Source: Planctomycetota bacterium
GTDB taxonomy: Bacteria > Planctomycetota > B15-G4
Assembly: GCA_020638905.1 (NCBI GenBank)
Contig: JACKHP010000003.1
Location: forward strand, 62,001-126,000
Direction: 5' to 3'
Length of the DNA stretch: 64,000 nt
Below are positions 55,986 through 63,027 of this stretch, one piece after another. The notes under the pieces were generated by a model, which was not told the origin of the DNA, made no database searches, and worked only from the letters and a program-made list of their open reading frames with translations. The translations under genes and the position numbers were made by a program. Position 1 is the stretch's first letter, and every line of letters begins with the position of its first letter.

Positions 55986-58013
55986 ATGCCCCTGCTCACC
56001 CTGCGCGACGTGCGTCGCACCGTCATGGACCGTCCGATCCTCGACGGCGTCGACCTCGTGCTCGACGAGGGCGTGCGCGTTGGCCTGCTCGGGCCGAACG
56101 GCAGCGGCAAGTCGACGCTCATGCGCATCGCCGCCGGCGTCGAGGTGCCGGACACGGGCGAACGCGTCCTGCAGCGCGACCTCGTGCTGGGGTATCTGCC
56201 GCAGGAGCCGCGCGTCGAGCCGACGCTCAGCGTGCGCGACGCCGTGCGCGCCGGGCTCGGCGATCGCGACTCGGTGCTGGCGCGGCTCGACGTCGTCCAC
56301 CGGCGGCTCGAGGGGACGTGTCACGACAAGGGCGAGCTCGACGCGCTGCTGGCCGAGTCGACGCGCCTCGAGGACGAGCTGGCCGCGATGGGCGGCTACG
56401 ATCCCGAGCACCGGGTCGAATCGCTCATCGCCGACCTCGGACTGCCCGACGCCGACGCGATCTGCGGCTCGCTCTCGGGCGGCGAGCGCCGGCGCGTGGC
56501 CCTCGCGCGGCTGCTGCTCGGCTCCCCCACGCTGCTCCTGCTCGACGAGCCCACGAACCACCTCGACGTCGAGACGATCGCCTGGCTCGAGGACTGGCTG
56601 GCCCAGCAGAAGGCCGCGCTGCTGCTCGTGACCCACGACCGCTACGTCCTCGACCGGGTCTGCCAGCGCATCGTCGAGCTCGAGCAGGGACGCCTGATCG
56701 CGTACGAAGGCGGCTACCTCGACTACCTCGACCTGCGCGCCGCGCGGCTCGAGGCCGAGCGCCGGGTCGAGTCGGCGCGCTGCAACATGCTGCGGCGCGA
56801 GACCGCCTGGATGCGCCGCGGCGCGCCCGCACGCACGACCAAGGCGCGCGCGCGCATCCAGCGCTTCGAGCAGCTCGTGACCGCCGCCCCGCCGCCGCCC
56901 GACGGCGAACTGCTGTTCGCCATCCCGCCCGGGCCGCGCATGGGTTCGCGCGTGGTGCGCTTCGAGCGCGTGAGCAAGGCCTTCGCGGGACGCACGATCC
57001 TCGACGCGCTCGACCTCGAACTGCAGCCGCGCGCGCGCCTGGGCGTGATCGGCCCGAACGGCGCCGGCAAGACGACCTTCCTCAAGCTGCTCACGGGCGA
57101 GATCGCGCCCGACAGCGGCACGGTGCACCTGGGCGAGACGGTGCGCTTCGCGTCGATCGACCAGGAGCGCACGGCCCTCGACCCCGAGGCGACCGTCGTG
57201 CAGGAGGTGGCCGGCGAGGGCACCGGCGTGCGGGTGGGCGACCGCGTCCAGCGCGTCGAGAGCTTCCTCGACCGCTTCCTCTTTCCCGGTCCGCGCAAGT
57301 ACACCCTCGTGAAGGACCTCTCGGGCGGCGAGCGCAACCGCGTCCTGCTCGCGAAGCTCCTGCTGCAAGGCGGCAACCTGCTCGTGCTCGACGAGCCCAC
57401 GAACGACCTCGACCTGATGACCCTGCGCGCCCTCGAGGAAGCCCTGGCCGCCTTCGCCGGCACGGTCGTCGTCGTGAGCCACGACCGCTCGTTCGTCGAC
57501 CGCGTGGCCACGCACGTCCTGTACCTCGACGGCCGCGGGAGGCAGCGGGTCGATCACTGCAGCGCGTCGGCCGTGTTGGCGAGGGTGGCGGCCGAGCGGG
57601 AGGACGAGACGCTGCGCGCGCGGGAGGCGAAGTCCGAGGGGAGTGGAGCGCGAGCCGTCTCCGGACGGCGCGAGGCTTCGGTTGGCGGCGCGAGTATGAC
57701 CCCGAGCGCGGGTGCCACGTCGAGCGCGAGTCCGCCGCCGGGTGCCGGTCCGAGCTCCGCCGAGGCGTCGGCGCCGAGTCCGGCGCGCAAGCGTCTGTCG
57801 AACTGGGAGCGCGACGAGTTGGCCGCGCTGCCGGCGAAGCTCGAGGCCGCCGAGGCGCAGCTCGTCGCGCTCGACGCGCGGCTCGCCAATCCGGCGCTGT
57901 ACGCCGGTCCCGAGAGCGAGCGCAAGAAGGTGCAGGCCGCGCACGACGCGGCGTCCGGAGAAGTGGCACGCCTCTACGCGCGCTGGGAGGAGCTCGAGAC
58001 GAGGGAGGGGTGA
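55986..58013 (+). CDS. ABC-F family ATPase (Uup-like), duplicated nucleotide-binding domains
   Basis: 675 residues from ATG 55986; a Shine-Dalgarno is weak. Two ATP-binding cassettes share one chain with no membrane segment: Walker A GPNGSGKS (about 36) and GPNGAGKT (about 357), ABC signature LSGGER twice, Walker B LLLLDEPTNHLD and LLVLDEPTNDLD. A charged helical linker between them (RRETAWMRRGAPARTTKARARIQ) is the Uup/EttA type. Residues 560-620 are a Ser/Ala/Gly/Pro-rich hinge, followed by a C-terminal coiled coil (LSNWERDELAALPAKLEAAEAQLVAL to the end), the feature that separates Uup from EttA. ABC-F proteins bind the ribosome or act on DNA structures; Uup limits precise transposon excision in Escherichia coli. 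Confidence 0.95.
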   Translation: MPLLTLRDVRRTVMDRPILDGVDLVLDEGVRVGLLGPNGSGKSTLMRIAAGVEVPDTGERVLQRDLVLGYLPQEPRVEPTLSVRDAVRAGLGDRDSVLARLDVVHRRLEGTCHDKGELDALLAESTRLEDELAAMGGYDPEHRVESLIADLGLPDADAICGSLSGGERRRVALARLLLGSPTLLLLDEPTNHLDVETIAWLEDWLAQQKAALLLVTHDRYVLDRVCQRIVELEQGRLIAYEGGYLDYLDLRAARLEAERRVESARCNMLRRETAWMRRGAPARTTKARARIQRFEQLVTAAPPPPDGELLFAIPPGPRMGSRVVRFERVSKAFAGRTILDALDLELQPRARLGVIGPNGAGKTTFLKLLTGEIAPDSGTVHLGETVRFASIDQERTALDPEATVVQEVAGEGTGVRVGDRVQRVESFLDRFLFPGPRKYTLVKDLSGGERNRVLLAKLLLQGGNLLVLDEPTNDLDLMTLRALEEALAAFAGTVVVVSHDRSFVDRVATHVLYLDGRGRQRVDHCSASAVLARVAAEREDETLRAREAKSEGSGARAVSGRREASVGGASMTPSAGATSSASPPPGAGPSSAEASAPSPARKRLSNWERDELAALPAKLEAAEAQLVALDARLANPALYAGPESERKKVQAAHDAASGEVARLYARWEELETREG

Positions 58014-58356
58014 CGCTCGCGGGTGTGAGTCGAGGCTACGGCGCGCAGCCCGCTCGACCGCATGCAGTTGGGGACGACTCGCGGCGAGGAGTCTGAGGTG
58101 CCTGCATTCGAGAATCGCGATTCAGCATGCGGCCACTCCGTCTCACGCGCCACGCCCGAGGCACGATAGGCGGGTCTGCCTATCATGACGACCCGTCTTG
58201 TGGACGAGATCGGCGAGGACGCGTAGCATGCGACGGGCCCTGAGGTTGCGACCGAGGACGCTTTGAAGGAATCCAACCTGATGCCGATTCGAAGGGGGGC
58301 GCAAATGGCTGCGTTCGCGGACGAACCGGCGGCCAAGCGAGTTTTGGTGAATTGGT
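58014..58356. other. Junction region between ABC-F gene and cassette
   Basis: 343 bases without a gene. A perfect 7-bp hairpin (58165-58171 with 58178-58184) could end the ABC-F transcript, though no T-tract follows. Just before the cassette, ATCCAAC at 58271-58277 fits the RYYYAAC core and a 7-bp complement (CCGATTC with GAATTGG) lies between it and the GTTAGGC at 58357, but spacing is not that of a normal attC. Composition begins to fall in GC near 58260. Confidence 0.4.
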
Positions 58357-58363
58357 GTTAGGC
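58357..58363 (+). other. Cassette 5' boundary core site GTTAGGC
   Basis: GTTAGGC: integron-type recombination occurs after the first G. The six bases TTAGGC belong to the cassette and would complete the R' box of its own attC in the circular form. This box is exactly complementary to GCCTAAC at 60095-60101, as required of a true cassette. Confidence 0.7.
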
Positions 58364-60150
58364 GCGCTTGTACGCAATGGAGGTCACGTGGGCATCTTAG
58401 CTGAGGTTCGCATCCGCAACTTCAAGTGCTTTAGGTCGGAGGTCACTATCCCTCTGACTCAAGGCACGTTTCTCGTGGGAGCCAACAACTCAGGGAAGAC
58501 AGCGGTCCTAGAAGCGCTCAGTTGCTTCTTTGATGACAGCGCCTACCGATCACTCCTCATCAACCGCACTGAGCTTGCAGCTAAGAAGGAAGGCTTCAAC
58601 CGGTCAGACATCACGGTCGTCCTCGACGTTGACGAGGTCTCAGGTAAGGGGCGCCAGAAGCGCATGCAGGCTGACTACGGATCTCGAATAGAGGTGCGCA
58701 AGTCAATCACTTGGCGAGAAGCCAGCGATACCCTTGCTATCGAATACCACGTTGCCGGAAGCCCCTACCTCTGGGAGGATCTGCCCCGGGATGTACGTGA
58801 GCTTCTTGGGGCAATTCGCGTCTCCTACATTCACCCACAGGAGGGAGCTGCTCTGTTGGCCAAGGCTCAGCAGAAGTTCAAAGACCGTCTCTTTCATAAC
58901 TGGGGACGCCACGCCTCTGTCGCTGAAAAGGTGAAGAGCATCGAAGGCGAGTGGGAATCACTCAGGGCAACAGCAAACAGCTACCTCTCATCGGCACTGT
59001 CTACTCGACTTCGCGAGATTTGGCCACATGCTGAGGTCAAGGTTGACCTTCCGGAAAGTATAAAAGAGATCGTTGCTGTATCCGATATTACGTTTCGCAC
59101 TAGTCCGACACTTCCACAAATATCGCTTACCTCTCACGGAACTGGTGCGCAGTCGACGATCCTGTATCAGACGCACTATGTCCTTGACAGTGATCGCACC
59201 CTGCATCAAGGGCAGTACTACCCGGTGTGGTTGCTGGAAGAGCCGGAGTCCTTCTTGCACGCCGACATAGCATTTGAGGTCGCCAGGCTCCTCAGCTCCG
59301 ACGAGTGGCTAGGTTCCATACAGATGGCAATCTCGACGCATTCGCCGATAATGCTGGCTGGGTCAACTCGGAACCCGGATCTGACTTCATGGGTTCTCTG
59401 TGCCGAAGGGGCGATCAAGGGGCGCTACGTCGTAAACGGGGTGGACGCTGACGTGGTGGCCGATGTCGCCAGCTTGATGGGTGATGGGAACTTCAGTGTG
59501 TATTTCGGCGCAGCGAGGGCGGATCGTCAAGTCTTCCTTGAGGACTCAAGGGCCGAGACGCGCGACAAACTTGACGCGGCAGGCTTTAAGAACCTCGTTC
59601 CTCTCAACGGTATTGGAGACGTAGATAGGCACCTTCACGTTCTGACACCACTAAACGGGGCGGCTGGTACCGCCTTCTTCGTCGTAGACTCTGACCCCGG
59701 AGTGAAGGCGATCAAGAAGTGGATAGACCAGGGAACGATGGTGGCGACCGCTGGGGGATGGACGAAAGTTGATTGTGGAGGAAGCTGCTACCTCCTGCTG
59801 TTGCCCCCGGGGCATGCGATGGAACACTTGTTTGACAGTTGGCCGGAGGTTCTGCAGCAGGCTGTGGACGACCTGTACGATCCGGGGACAAAGAAGCTCA
59901 AGGATACGGCACCGATGGACCTCACCAGGGCTGCCGCCGCCCTGCGGAACCAGGCACCCAATGATCCAACAAAAGGAAGGAAGATTCTGGCGACTCAGCA
60001 GGACGTAAAAGACCGTTTCTGGAAGGATTGCTCAGCCGCGTCCATGGAGTCGGAGCATGTCGATGCGCTCAAAGAGCTGCTGGGGATCCAAAGCGCCTAA
60101 CCCACCGATCCAATGGACGGCACTTCGGGCCGCCGTTGATCGCCATCGCG
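58358..60150 (+). mobile_element. Integron-type gene cassette carrying an OLD-family nuclease gene
   Basis: A 1793-base segment bounded by G|TTAGGC on both sides (the right copy is split by an insertion sequence and restored when it is removed). It contains a single plus-strand gene whose start codon is 30 bases inside the left end, whose stop codon lies in the attC R'' box, and a terminal attC site. The G+C content is plainly lower than in the flanks (roughly 50-55% by eye against about 70%), so it was acquired. No integrase gene is in the window, so this may be a lone insertion at a secondary site, or one member of an array that continues to the VOC gene. Confidence 0.78.
58388..60100 (+). 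CDS. Class 1 OLD-family ATP-dependent nuclease (putative phage defence)
   Basis: 570 residues from GTG 58388, chosen over the upstream TTG 58352 because GGAGGT stands 3 bases before it. N-terminal SMC/RecF-like ATPase: Walker A GANNSGKT at 31-38, a middle region of short helices, Walker B VWLLEEPES at about 280, and the H-loop STHSPIM at about 317. C-terminal TOPRIM-like part: acidic VFLEDSRAE at about 381 and the DxD motif FFVVDSDPG at about 432. This layout, alone and without a helicase partner, is that of class 1 OLD proteins (such as the P2 phage old protein, about 580 residues), which kill or restrict phage-infected cells. Composition and codon use are unlike the genes on either side; its origin is a mobile cassette. 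Confidence 0.85.
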   Translation: MGILAEVRIRNFKCFRSEVTIPLTQGTFLVGANNSGKTAVLEALSCFFDDSAYRSLLINRTELAAKKEGFNRSDITVVLDVDEVSGKGRQKRMQADYGSRIEVRKSITWREASDTLAIEYHVAGSPYLWEDLPRDVRELLGAIRVSYIHPQEGAALLAKAQQKFKDRLFHNWGRHASVAEKVKSIEGEWESLRATANSYLSSALSTRLREIWPHAEVKVDLPESIKEIVAVSDITFRTSPTLPQISLTSHGTGAQSTILYQTHYVLDSDRTLHQGQYYPVWLLEEPESFLHADIAFEVARLLSSDEWLGSIQMAISTHSPIMLAGSTRNPDLTSWVLCAEGAIKGRYVVNGVDADVVADVASLMGDGNFSVYFGAARADRQVFLEDSRAETRDKLDAAGFKNLVPLNGIGDVDRHLHVLTPLNGAAGTAFFVVDSDPGVKAIKKWIDQGTMVATAGGWTKVDCGGSCYLLLLPPGHAMEHLFDSWPEVLQQAVDDLYDPGTKKLKDTAPMDLTRAAAALRNQAPNDPTKGRKILATQQDVKDRFWKDCSAASMESEHVDALKELLGIQSA

Positions 60151-60155
60151 TTAGG
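60095..60155 (+). other. attC recombination site (R''-L''-loop-L'-R') of the OLD cassette
   Basis: R'' GCCTAAC (60095-60101) and R' GTTAGG(C) (60150-60155, the last base now at 61189) are fully complementary. Inside, 60106-60115 pairs with 60134-60142 leaving C60111 unpaired, the extrahelical base that IntI uses to choose the strand. The hairpin continues with 60118-60121 and 60129-60132. Length 61 bases, spacers of 4 and 7 bases, and a stop codon in R'' all fit known attC sites. Confidence 0.82.
60150..60155. repeat. Target-site duplication, left copy (GTTAGG)
   Basis: GTTAGG directly before the first base of the insertion sequence, repeated at 61183-61188. It is also the R' core of attC. 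Confidence 0.85.
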
Positions 60156-60163
60156 TGTGGTGT

Positions 60164-61096
60164 TCAGGCAGGTTGTTGCCAGCGAGGCAGCCTGCTGACG
60201 GGCGGGGCGTAGCCCAGGGAGGCATGAGGACGTCGCTCATTGTAGCGACGGAGATAGGCCGAGAGGGCGGCGGTGCGTCGTCGCGACGAGACGTACGGCC
60301 GGACGTAGGCCCACTCGCGCAGGAGCGTCTGGATGAGGCGCTCAGCCTTGCCGTTCGTGCGCGGGGTGTAGGGCCTTGTCTTGAGGTGCCTGACCTGGGC
60401 GTCACGGCAGGCTGCGGCGAAGTCGCGCGAGAGGTATCCGCTGCCGTTGTCGGTGAGCACGCGCTGGGTCTTCACGCCACGCTCGGCAAACCAGGCGAGC
60501 GCCCGCTCGAAGAAAGCCGCGGTCGTCGCACCCTTCTCGTCGGGCAGCACCTCGACGTACGCGACGCGGCTGTGATCGTCGATGCAGACGTGGGCAAACT
60601 CCCAGCCGACTCCGCGTGAGCAGCGTCGTCGGTCTCCGTGGATGCGATGCCCGACGCCAGAGATCCTGCCGAGCTTCTTGGTGTCGAGGTGGAGCAGATC
60701 GCCGGGCGCCTGGCGCTCGTAGCGCACCACCGGAGGCGGGCTCTGGAGCGGCGGGAGCTGGCTCAAGCCGACACGCCGCAATACCGCGCAGACCGTCGAG
60801 TGCGGCATCCCGAACTGGTGGGCGATCTGCCGGGATGTCAGCCGTCGCTGGCGCAGCGCGACGATCTCGAGTGCTCGCCGCGAGGGCGTCTGGTGAGGAC
60901 ATCTCTTGGGCCGGCTCGGTCGATCGAAGAGGCCGTCCGGCCCGCCCTCACGGTACCGACGCACCCACTTGGCTGCGGTGTGGCGGCTGACGCCCAGGGC
61001 GTCAGCCGCCACACCGAGCGTCGCTCCGCCCTCCACCATCCGCACCAGCTCGTACCGCGTCTTGACCGTCGTCCGCGCGTTACCATGCAGCTTCAC
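60164..61096 (-). CDS. IS481-family transposase
   Basis: 310 residues from GTG 61096 (GGGAGAG 7 bases upstream); an in-frame start at ATG 61117 would add 7 residues, but VKLHGNARTTVKTR matches the usual N-terminus of the family. Residues 20-60 are a helix-turn-helix (GVAADALGVSRHTAAKWVRRY), 65-120 a second HTH (RRALEIVALRQRRLTSRQIA), then the DDE integrase fold: first Asp in LHLDTKKL, second in RVLTDNGSGYL, Glu in NGKAERLIQTLLREW. All three catalytic residues are present and there is no frameshift, so it should be functional. An unusual 20-bp perfect palindrome lies inside its first HTH coding part. Confidence 0.93.
   Translation of the reverse strand: MKLHGNARTTVKTRYELVRMVEGGATLGVAADALGVSRHTAAKWVRRYREGGPDGLFDRPSRPKRCPHQTPSRRALEIVALRQRRLTSRQIAHQFGMPHSTVCAVLRRVGLSQLPPLQSPPPVVRYERQAPGDLLHLDTKKLGRISGVGHRIHGDRRRCSRGVGWEFAHVCIDDHSRVAYVEVLPDEKGATTAAFFERALAWFAERGVKTQRVLTDNGSGYLSRDFAAACRDAQVRHLKTRPYTPRTNGKAERLIQTLLREWAYVRPYVSSRRRTAALSAYLRRYNERRPHASLGYAPPVSRLPRWQQPA
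60976..61016. repeat. Perfect 20-bp inverted repeat inside the transposase gene
   Basis: 60976-60995 and 60997-61016 are exact complements with a single base between them. It codes for the first helix-turn-helix, 80-120 bases into the mRNA, where a hairpin could hinder translation and hold transposase levels down. It could also be a chance effect of codons. Confidence 0.85.
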
Positions 61097-61182
61097 TCGG
61101 GGCTCTCCCGGGGTCATCGAGGTCGTCGAACAACCCCATGATCCCTGGAAGCCCCGGGTGAACAACGTGCCTGCTCGGCACA

Positions 61183-61188
61183 GTTAGG
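61183..61188. repeat. Target-site duplication, right copy (GTTAGG)
   Basis: GTTAGG directly after the insertion sequence; followed by CC so that removal of the element restores GTTAGGC. Confidence 0.85.
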
Positions 61189-61210
61189 CCGCTCACAGAG
61201 ATCACACGTC

Positions 61211-61612
61211 ATGTCGCTCAACGTCGCTGGCGTCGTCAAGCTGCTCCAAGTCTTCGACATGCCGACGTCATTGCGTTTCTACCGCGATCTTCTCGGCTTC
61301 CAGTTGATTCAGCAGTCCCAACCGGGCGACGACTGCGGCTGGGCTTGGCTCCGTCTCAACGACGCCGAGCTCATGCTGAACACTGCGTACGAGTCTGAGA
61401 ACCGCCCGTCCACCCCTGACCCGGCGCGGGTCAGCGCTCACGAAGACACAGTGCTGTTCTTCGGCTGCCCTGACGTCGACGGTGCCTATTCGTCGCTGCA
61501 GGCGCTGGGCGTATCCGCTTCCGCACCCACGACGGCGCCGTACGGCATGCGCCAGATCTCCTTTCGAGACCCCGATGGCTACGGCATCTGCCTTCAGTGG
61601 AAGGCGCTGTAA
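61211..61612 (+). CDS. VOC-superfamily (glyoxalase/bleomycin-resistance-like) protein
   Basis: 133 residues from ATG 61211. The pattern is a two-module vicinal oxygen chelate fold: KLLQVFDMPTSLRFYRDLLGFQLI at the start, DCGWAWLRLNDAELML, FFGCPDVDGAYSSLQALGVSAS and the closing ISFRDPDGYGICLQW. Metal-ligand positions (E/H near the start and an Asp-rich end) are partly missing, as in many VOC proteins without known substrate. The leader from the G|TTAGGC boundary to the start is 27 bases, as in the neighbouring cassette, so this gene may be the next cassette; no attC is visible after it. Composition is mildly lower in GC than the genes at either end of the window. Confidence 0.8.
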   Translation: MSLNVAGVVKLLQVFDMPTSLRFYRDLLGFQLIQQSQPGDDCGWAWLRLNDAELMLNTAYESENRPSTPDPARVSAHEDTVLFFGCPDVDGAYSSLQALGVSASAPTTAPYGMRQISFRDPDGYGICLQWKAL

Positions 61613-61640
61613 CCGCACCGTGGCCACTTCCGGCGGACTC

Positions 61641-61997
61641 ATGAGCACGAACCGAATGCTGGGCGCGACGCTCGCCGTGTTCGTCGGCCTCTGTGGGTAT
61701 GACCTGGTCCTGCACATGACAGGCGGAGGTACGCCCACTCTCGGGGAACTCGATGCCTTCGAGCGCCAAGCCATGCCCGTGATCCAAGCTCTCGACGCCG
61801 TCTTCGAGTCGACCGGCCGCTACCCGACCGATCTGTCCGCCGCCGGCATCGCGGTGCCGGACGCCGGATATGGCGGTTGGCAGTATTGGGCGGAGAGCGA
61901 CGGGTCCGGATGCGAACTCAGCATCGGCGACTACGAGATCAACGGCAAGGTGCTGTCCTGGGCGTCTCGGGAGCGCGAGTGGCGCATCGACTCCTGA
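61641..61997 (+). CDS. Small membrane-anchored or exported protein of unknown function
   Basis: 118 residues from ATG 61641 (GGCGGA upstream). One N-terminal hydrophobic segment (LGATLAVFVGLCGYDLVL) is followed by a pilin-like or short globular stretch: ELDAFERQAMPVIQALDAVFESTGRYPTDLSAAGI, then GGWQYWAESDGSGCELSIGDYEINGKVLSW. The 'GRYPTDL...WxYxxxxG..C.LxxG' pattern is like the C-terminal part of type II secretion/pilin-like or DUF-type small exported proteins; the family is not recognised. It may share a cassette with the VOC gene, 28 bases away. Confidence 0.6.
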   Translation: MSTNRMLGATLAVFVGLCGYDLVLHMTGGGTPTLGELDAFERQAMPVIQALDAVFESTGRYPTDLSAAGIAVPDAGYGGWQYWAESDGSGCELSIGDYEINGKVLSWASREREWRIDS

Positions 61998-62058
61998 GTC
62001 ATCCCCCCGGCCCGGTGCTGCTGTCGGCGTGCGTCGGGAACCCGTCCCGCGAGAACGG

Positions 62059-62064
62059 TACACT
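62059..62064 (+). promoter_or_regulatory. Candidate -10 element (TACACT)
   Basis: CGGTACACTCG 62 bases before ATG 62121, the same motif as ahead of the SDR gene. It marks a return to ordinary chromosomal signals. Confidence 0.4.
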
Positions 62065-62120
62065 CGCGGCGCCGCTCGCGACTGAGCAGGAAACGGCATG
62101 AGCGGGGCGAGGAGTGCAGC

Positions 62121-62405
62121 ATGGGAACGGACATCGAGCGCCTGGCGAGGGTCGAGGCGAAGGTCGGGGAACTGCGCGTCGCGAACGCGAAGCTGCAACG
62201 CGATCTCCGCGACCTGACCCTCGGAGTCTTCGGCTGCTTCGCGTGCCTCAGCCTCGTGCCTGGCGGCGTCGCCGTCGTCGCGTGGCTCTCGTTCATCGGC
62301 ATCGCGATCGGAATCGTCCGGTTTGCCCGATCGCGCCCGAGGCCGTCCCATGCGAGTGCCGGCGCAGCTGCGGCCCCGACGGACGGCGGTTCGCGCGGTC
62401 ACTGA
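62121..62405 (+). CDS. Small coiled-coil membrane protein of unknown function
   Basis: 94 residues from ATG 62121, with GAGGAG 7 bases upstream. Residues 1-32 form a heptad coil (IERLARVEAKVGELRVANAKLQRDLRDL), followed by one or two tight membrane helices (LGVFGCFACLSLVPGGVAVVAWLSFIGIAIGIV) and a short basic/Ala tail. No family known to me. The gene lies 31 bases before the next one and may be cotranscribed with it. Confidence 0.5.
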   Translation: MGTDIERLARVEAKVGELRVANAKLQRDLRDLTLGVFGCFACLSLVPGGVAVVAWLSFIGIAIGIVRFARSRPRPSHASAGAAAAPTDGGSRGH

Positions 62406-62435
62406 ACCGCGAGAGACGCCCGGCAGCGCAAGCGC

Positions 62436-62987
62436 ATGCTCCGAACACTCCGAATCGGCGGACTCACCAAGCCCGCCCTGCTCACGGCGCTGCAATCCCA
62501 CGGCGTGCAGCTCAACGACGCCGCCCGCGCGCTGTTCGCGCACGACGCCTTCCGGACTTCGGCGTCGACCTCCACGGTCACCGTCTGCGAGATCACGGTG
62601 CGCGAACTCGGCTTCGCCGACGGCGCGACGATGCCCGCGATCTTCGCGAAGGCCGCCGAGCTCCGACTCGCGCTCTGTCCCCTCGAGCTCGGACCGCACC
62701 TTCGCCTCCACGACCTCGAGCCGCCCGAAGACGCGCAGGCACGGCCGGCGATCCCGCATCGCGCGCCGCCCGGATCGACGACCGTCGTCAGCTCGCCGCT
62801 CGCGGAGGAGTACGAGGTCCCCAAGGGCTTCTACCTGCGCCACATCGACGGGACGCCCTGGCTGCGCGGCTACTGGTCGGACCTCGACCACGTGTGGGCG
62901 CCGGCCGATCGCCTGGTCTTCCTCTGTCCCGCGGATGCAGCCGAGGCGCCGACCTCGGGACGCCTCGGCGACGATCCGGCACGATAG
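62436..62987 (+). CDS. Conserved protein of unknown function (183 aa)
   Basis: 183 residues from ATG 62436. The beginning (LRTLRIGGLTKPALLTALQSHGVQLNDAARALF) and the end (GFYLRHIDGTPWLRGYWSDLDHVWAPADRLVFL) are distinctive and recur in a family of short bacterial proteins that databases leave unnamed, sometimes under a misleading helicase label. There is no signal peptide, no membrane segment and no ATP-binding motif, so I assign no activity. The middle (ELGFADGATMPAIFAKAAELRLALCPLELGPHLRL) is a small alpha/beta unit. Confidence 0.6.
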   Translation: MLRTLRIGGLTKPALLTALQSHGVQLNDAARALFAHDAFRTSASTSTVTVCEITVRELGFADGATMPAIFAKAAELRLALCPLELGPHLRLHDLEPPEDAQARPAIPHRAPPGSTTVVSSPLAEEYEVPKGFYLRHIDGTPWLRGYWSDLDHVWAPADRLVFLCPADAAEAPTSGRLGDDPAR

Positions 62988-63027
62988 CGCTCCCGCACGC
63001 GCCGCCCGCGGGCTCCCGTCCCCCGCC

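Larger units (their letters stand above)
60156..61182. mobile_element. IS481-family insertion sequence inserted in attC
   Basis: 1027 bases bounded by imperfect terminal repeats, left TGTGGTGTTCAGGCAGGTTG and right (reverse complement) TGTGCCGAGCAGGCACGTTG, matching at 17 of the first 22 positions, and by the 6-base duplication GTTAGG. It carries one transposase gene. The size, single DDE gene and TGT ends fit IS481 elements. The left terminal repeat includes the transposase stop codon. The element appears intact and so may be recently active. Confidence 0.85.

Noticed and set aside
58165..58184. Hairpin GATAGGC/GCCTATC as part of a second attC
   Set aside because: Lacks the GTTRRRY/RYYYAAC cores and is palindromic without extrahelical bases; more likely a terminator or chance.
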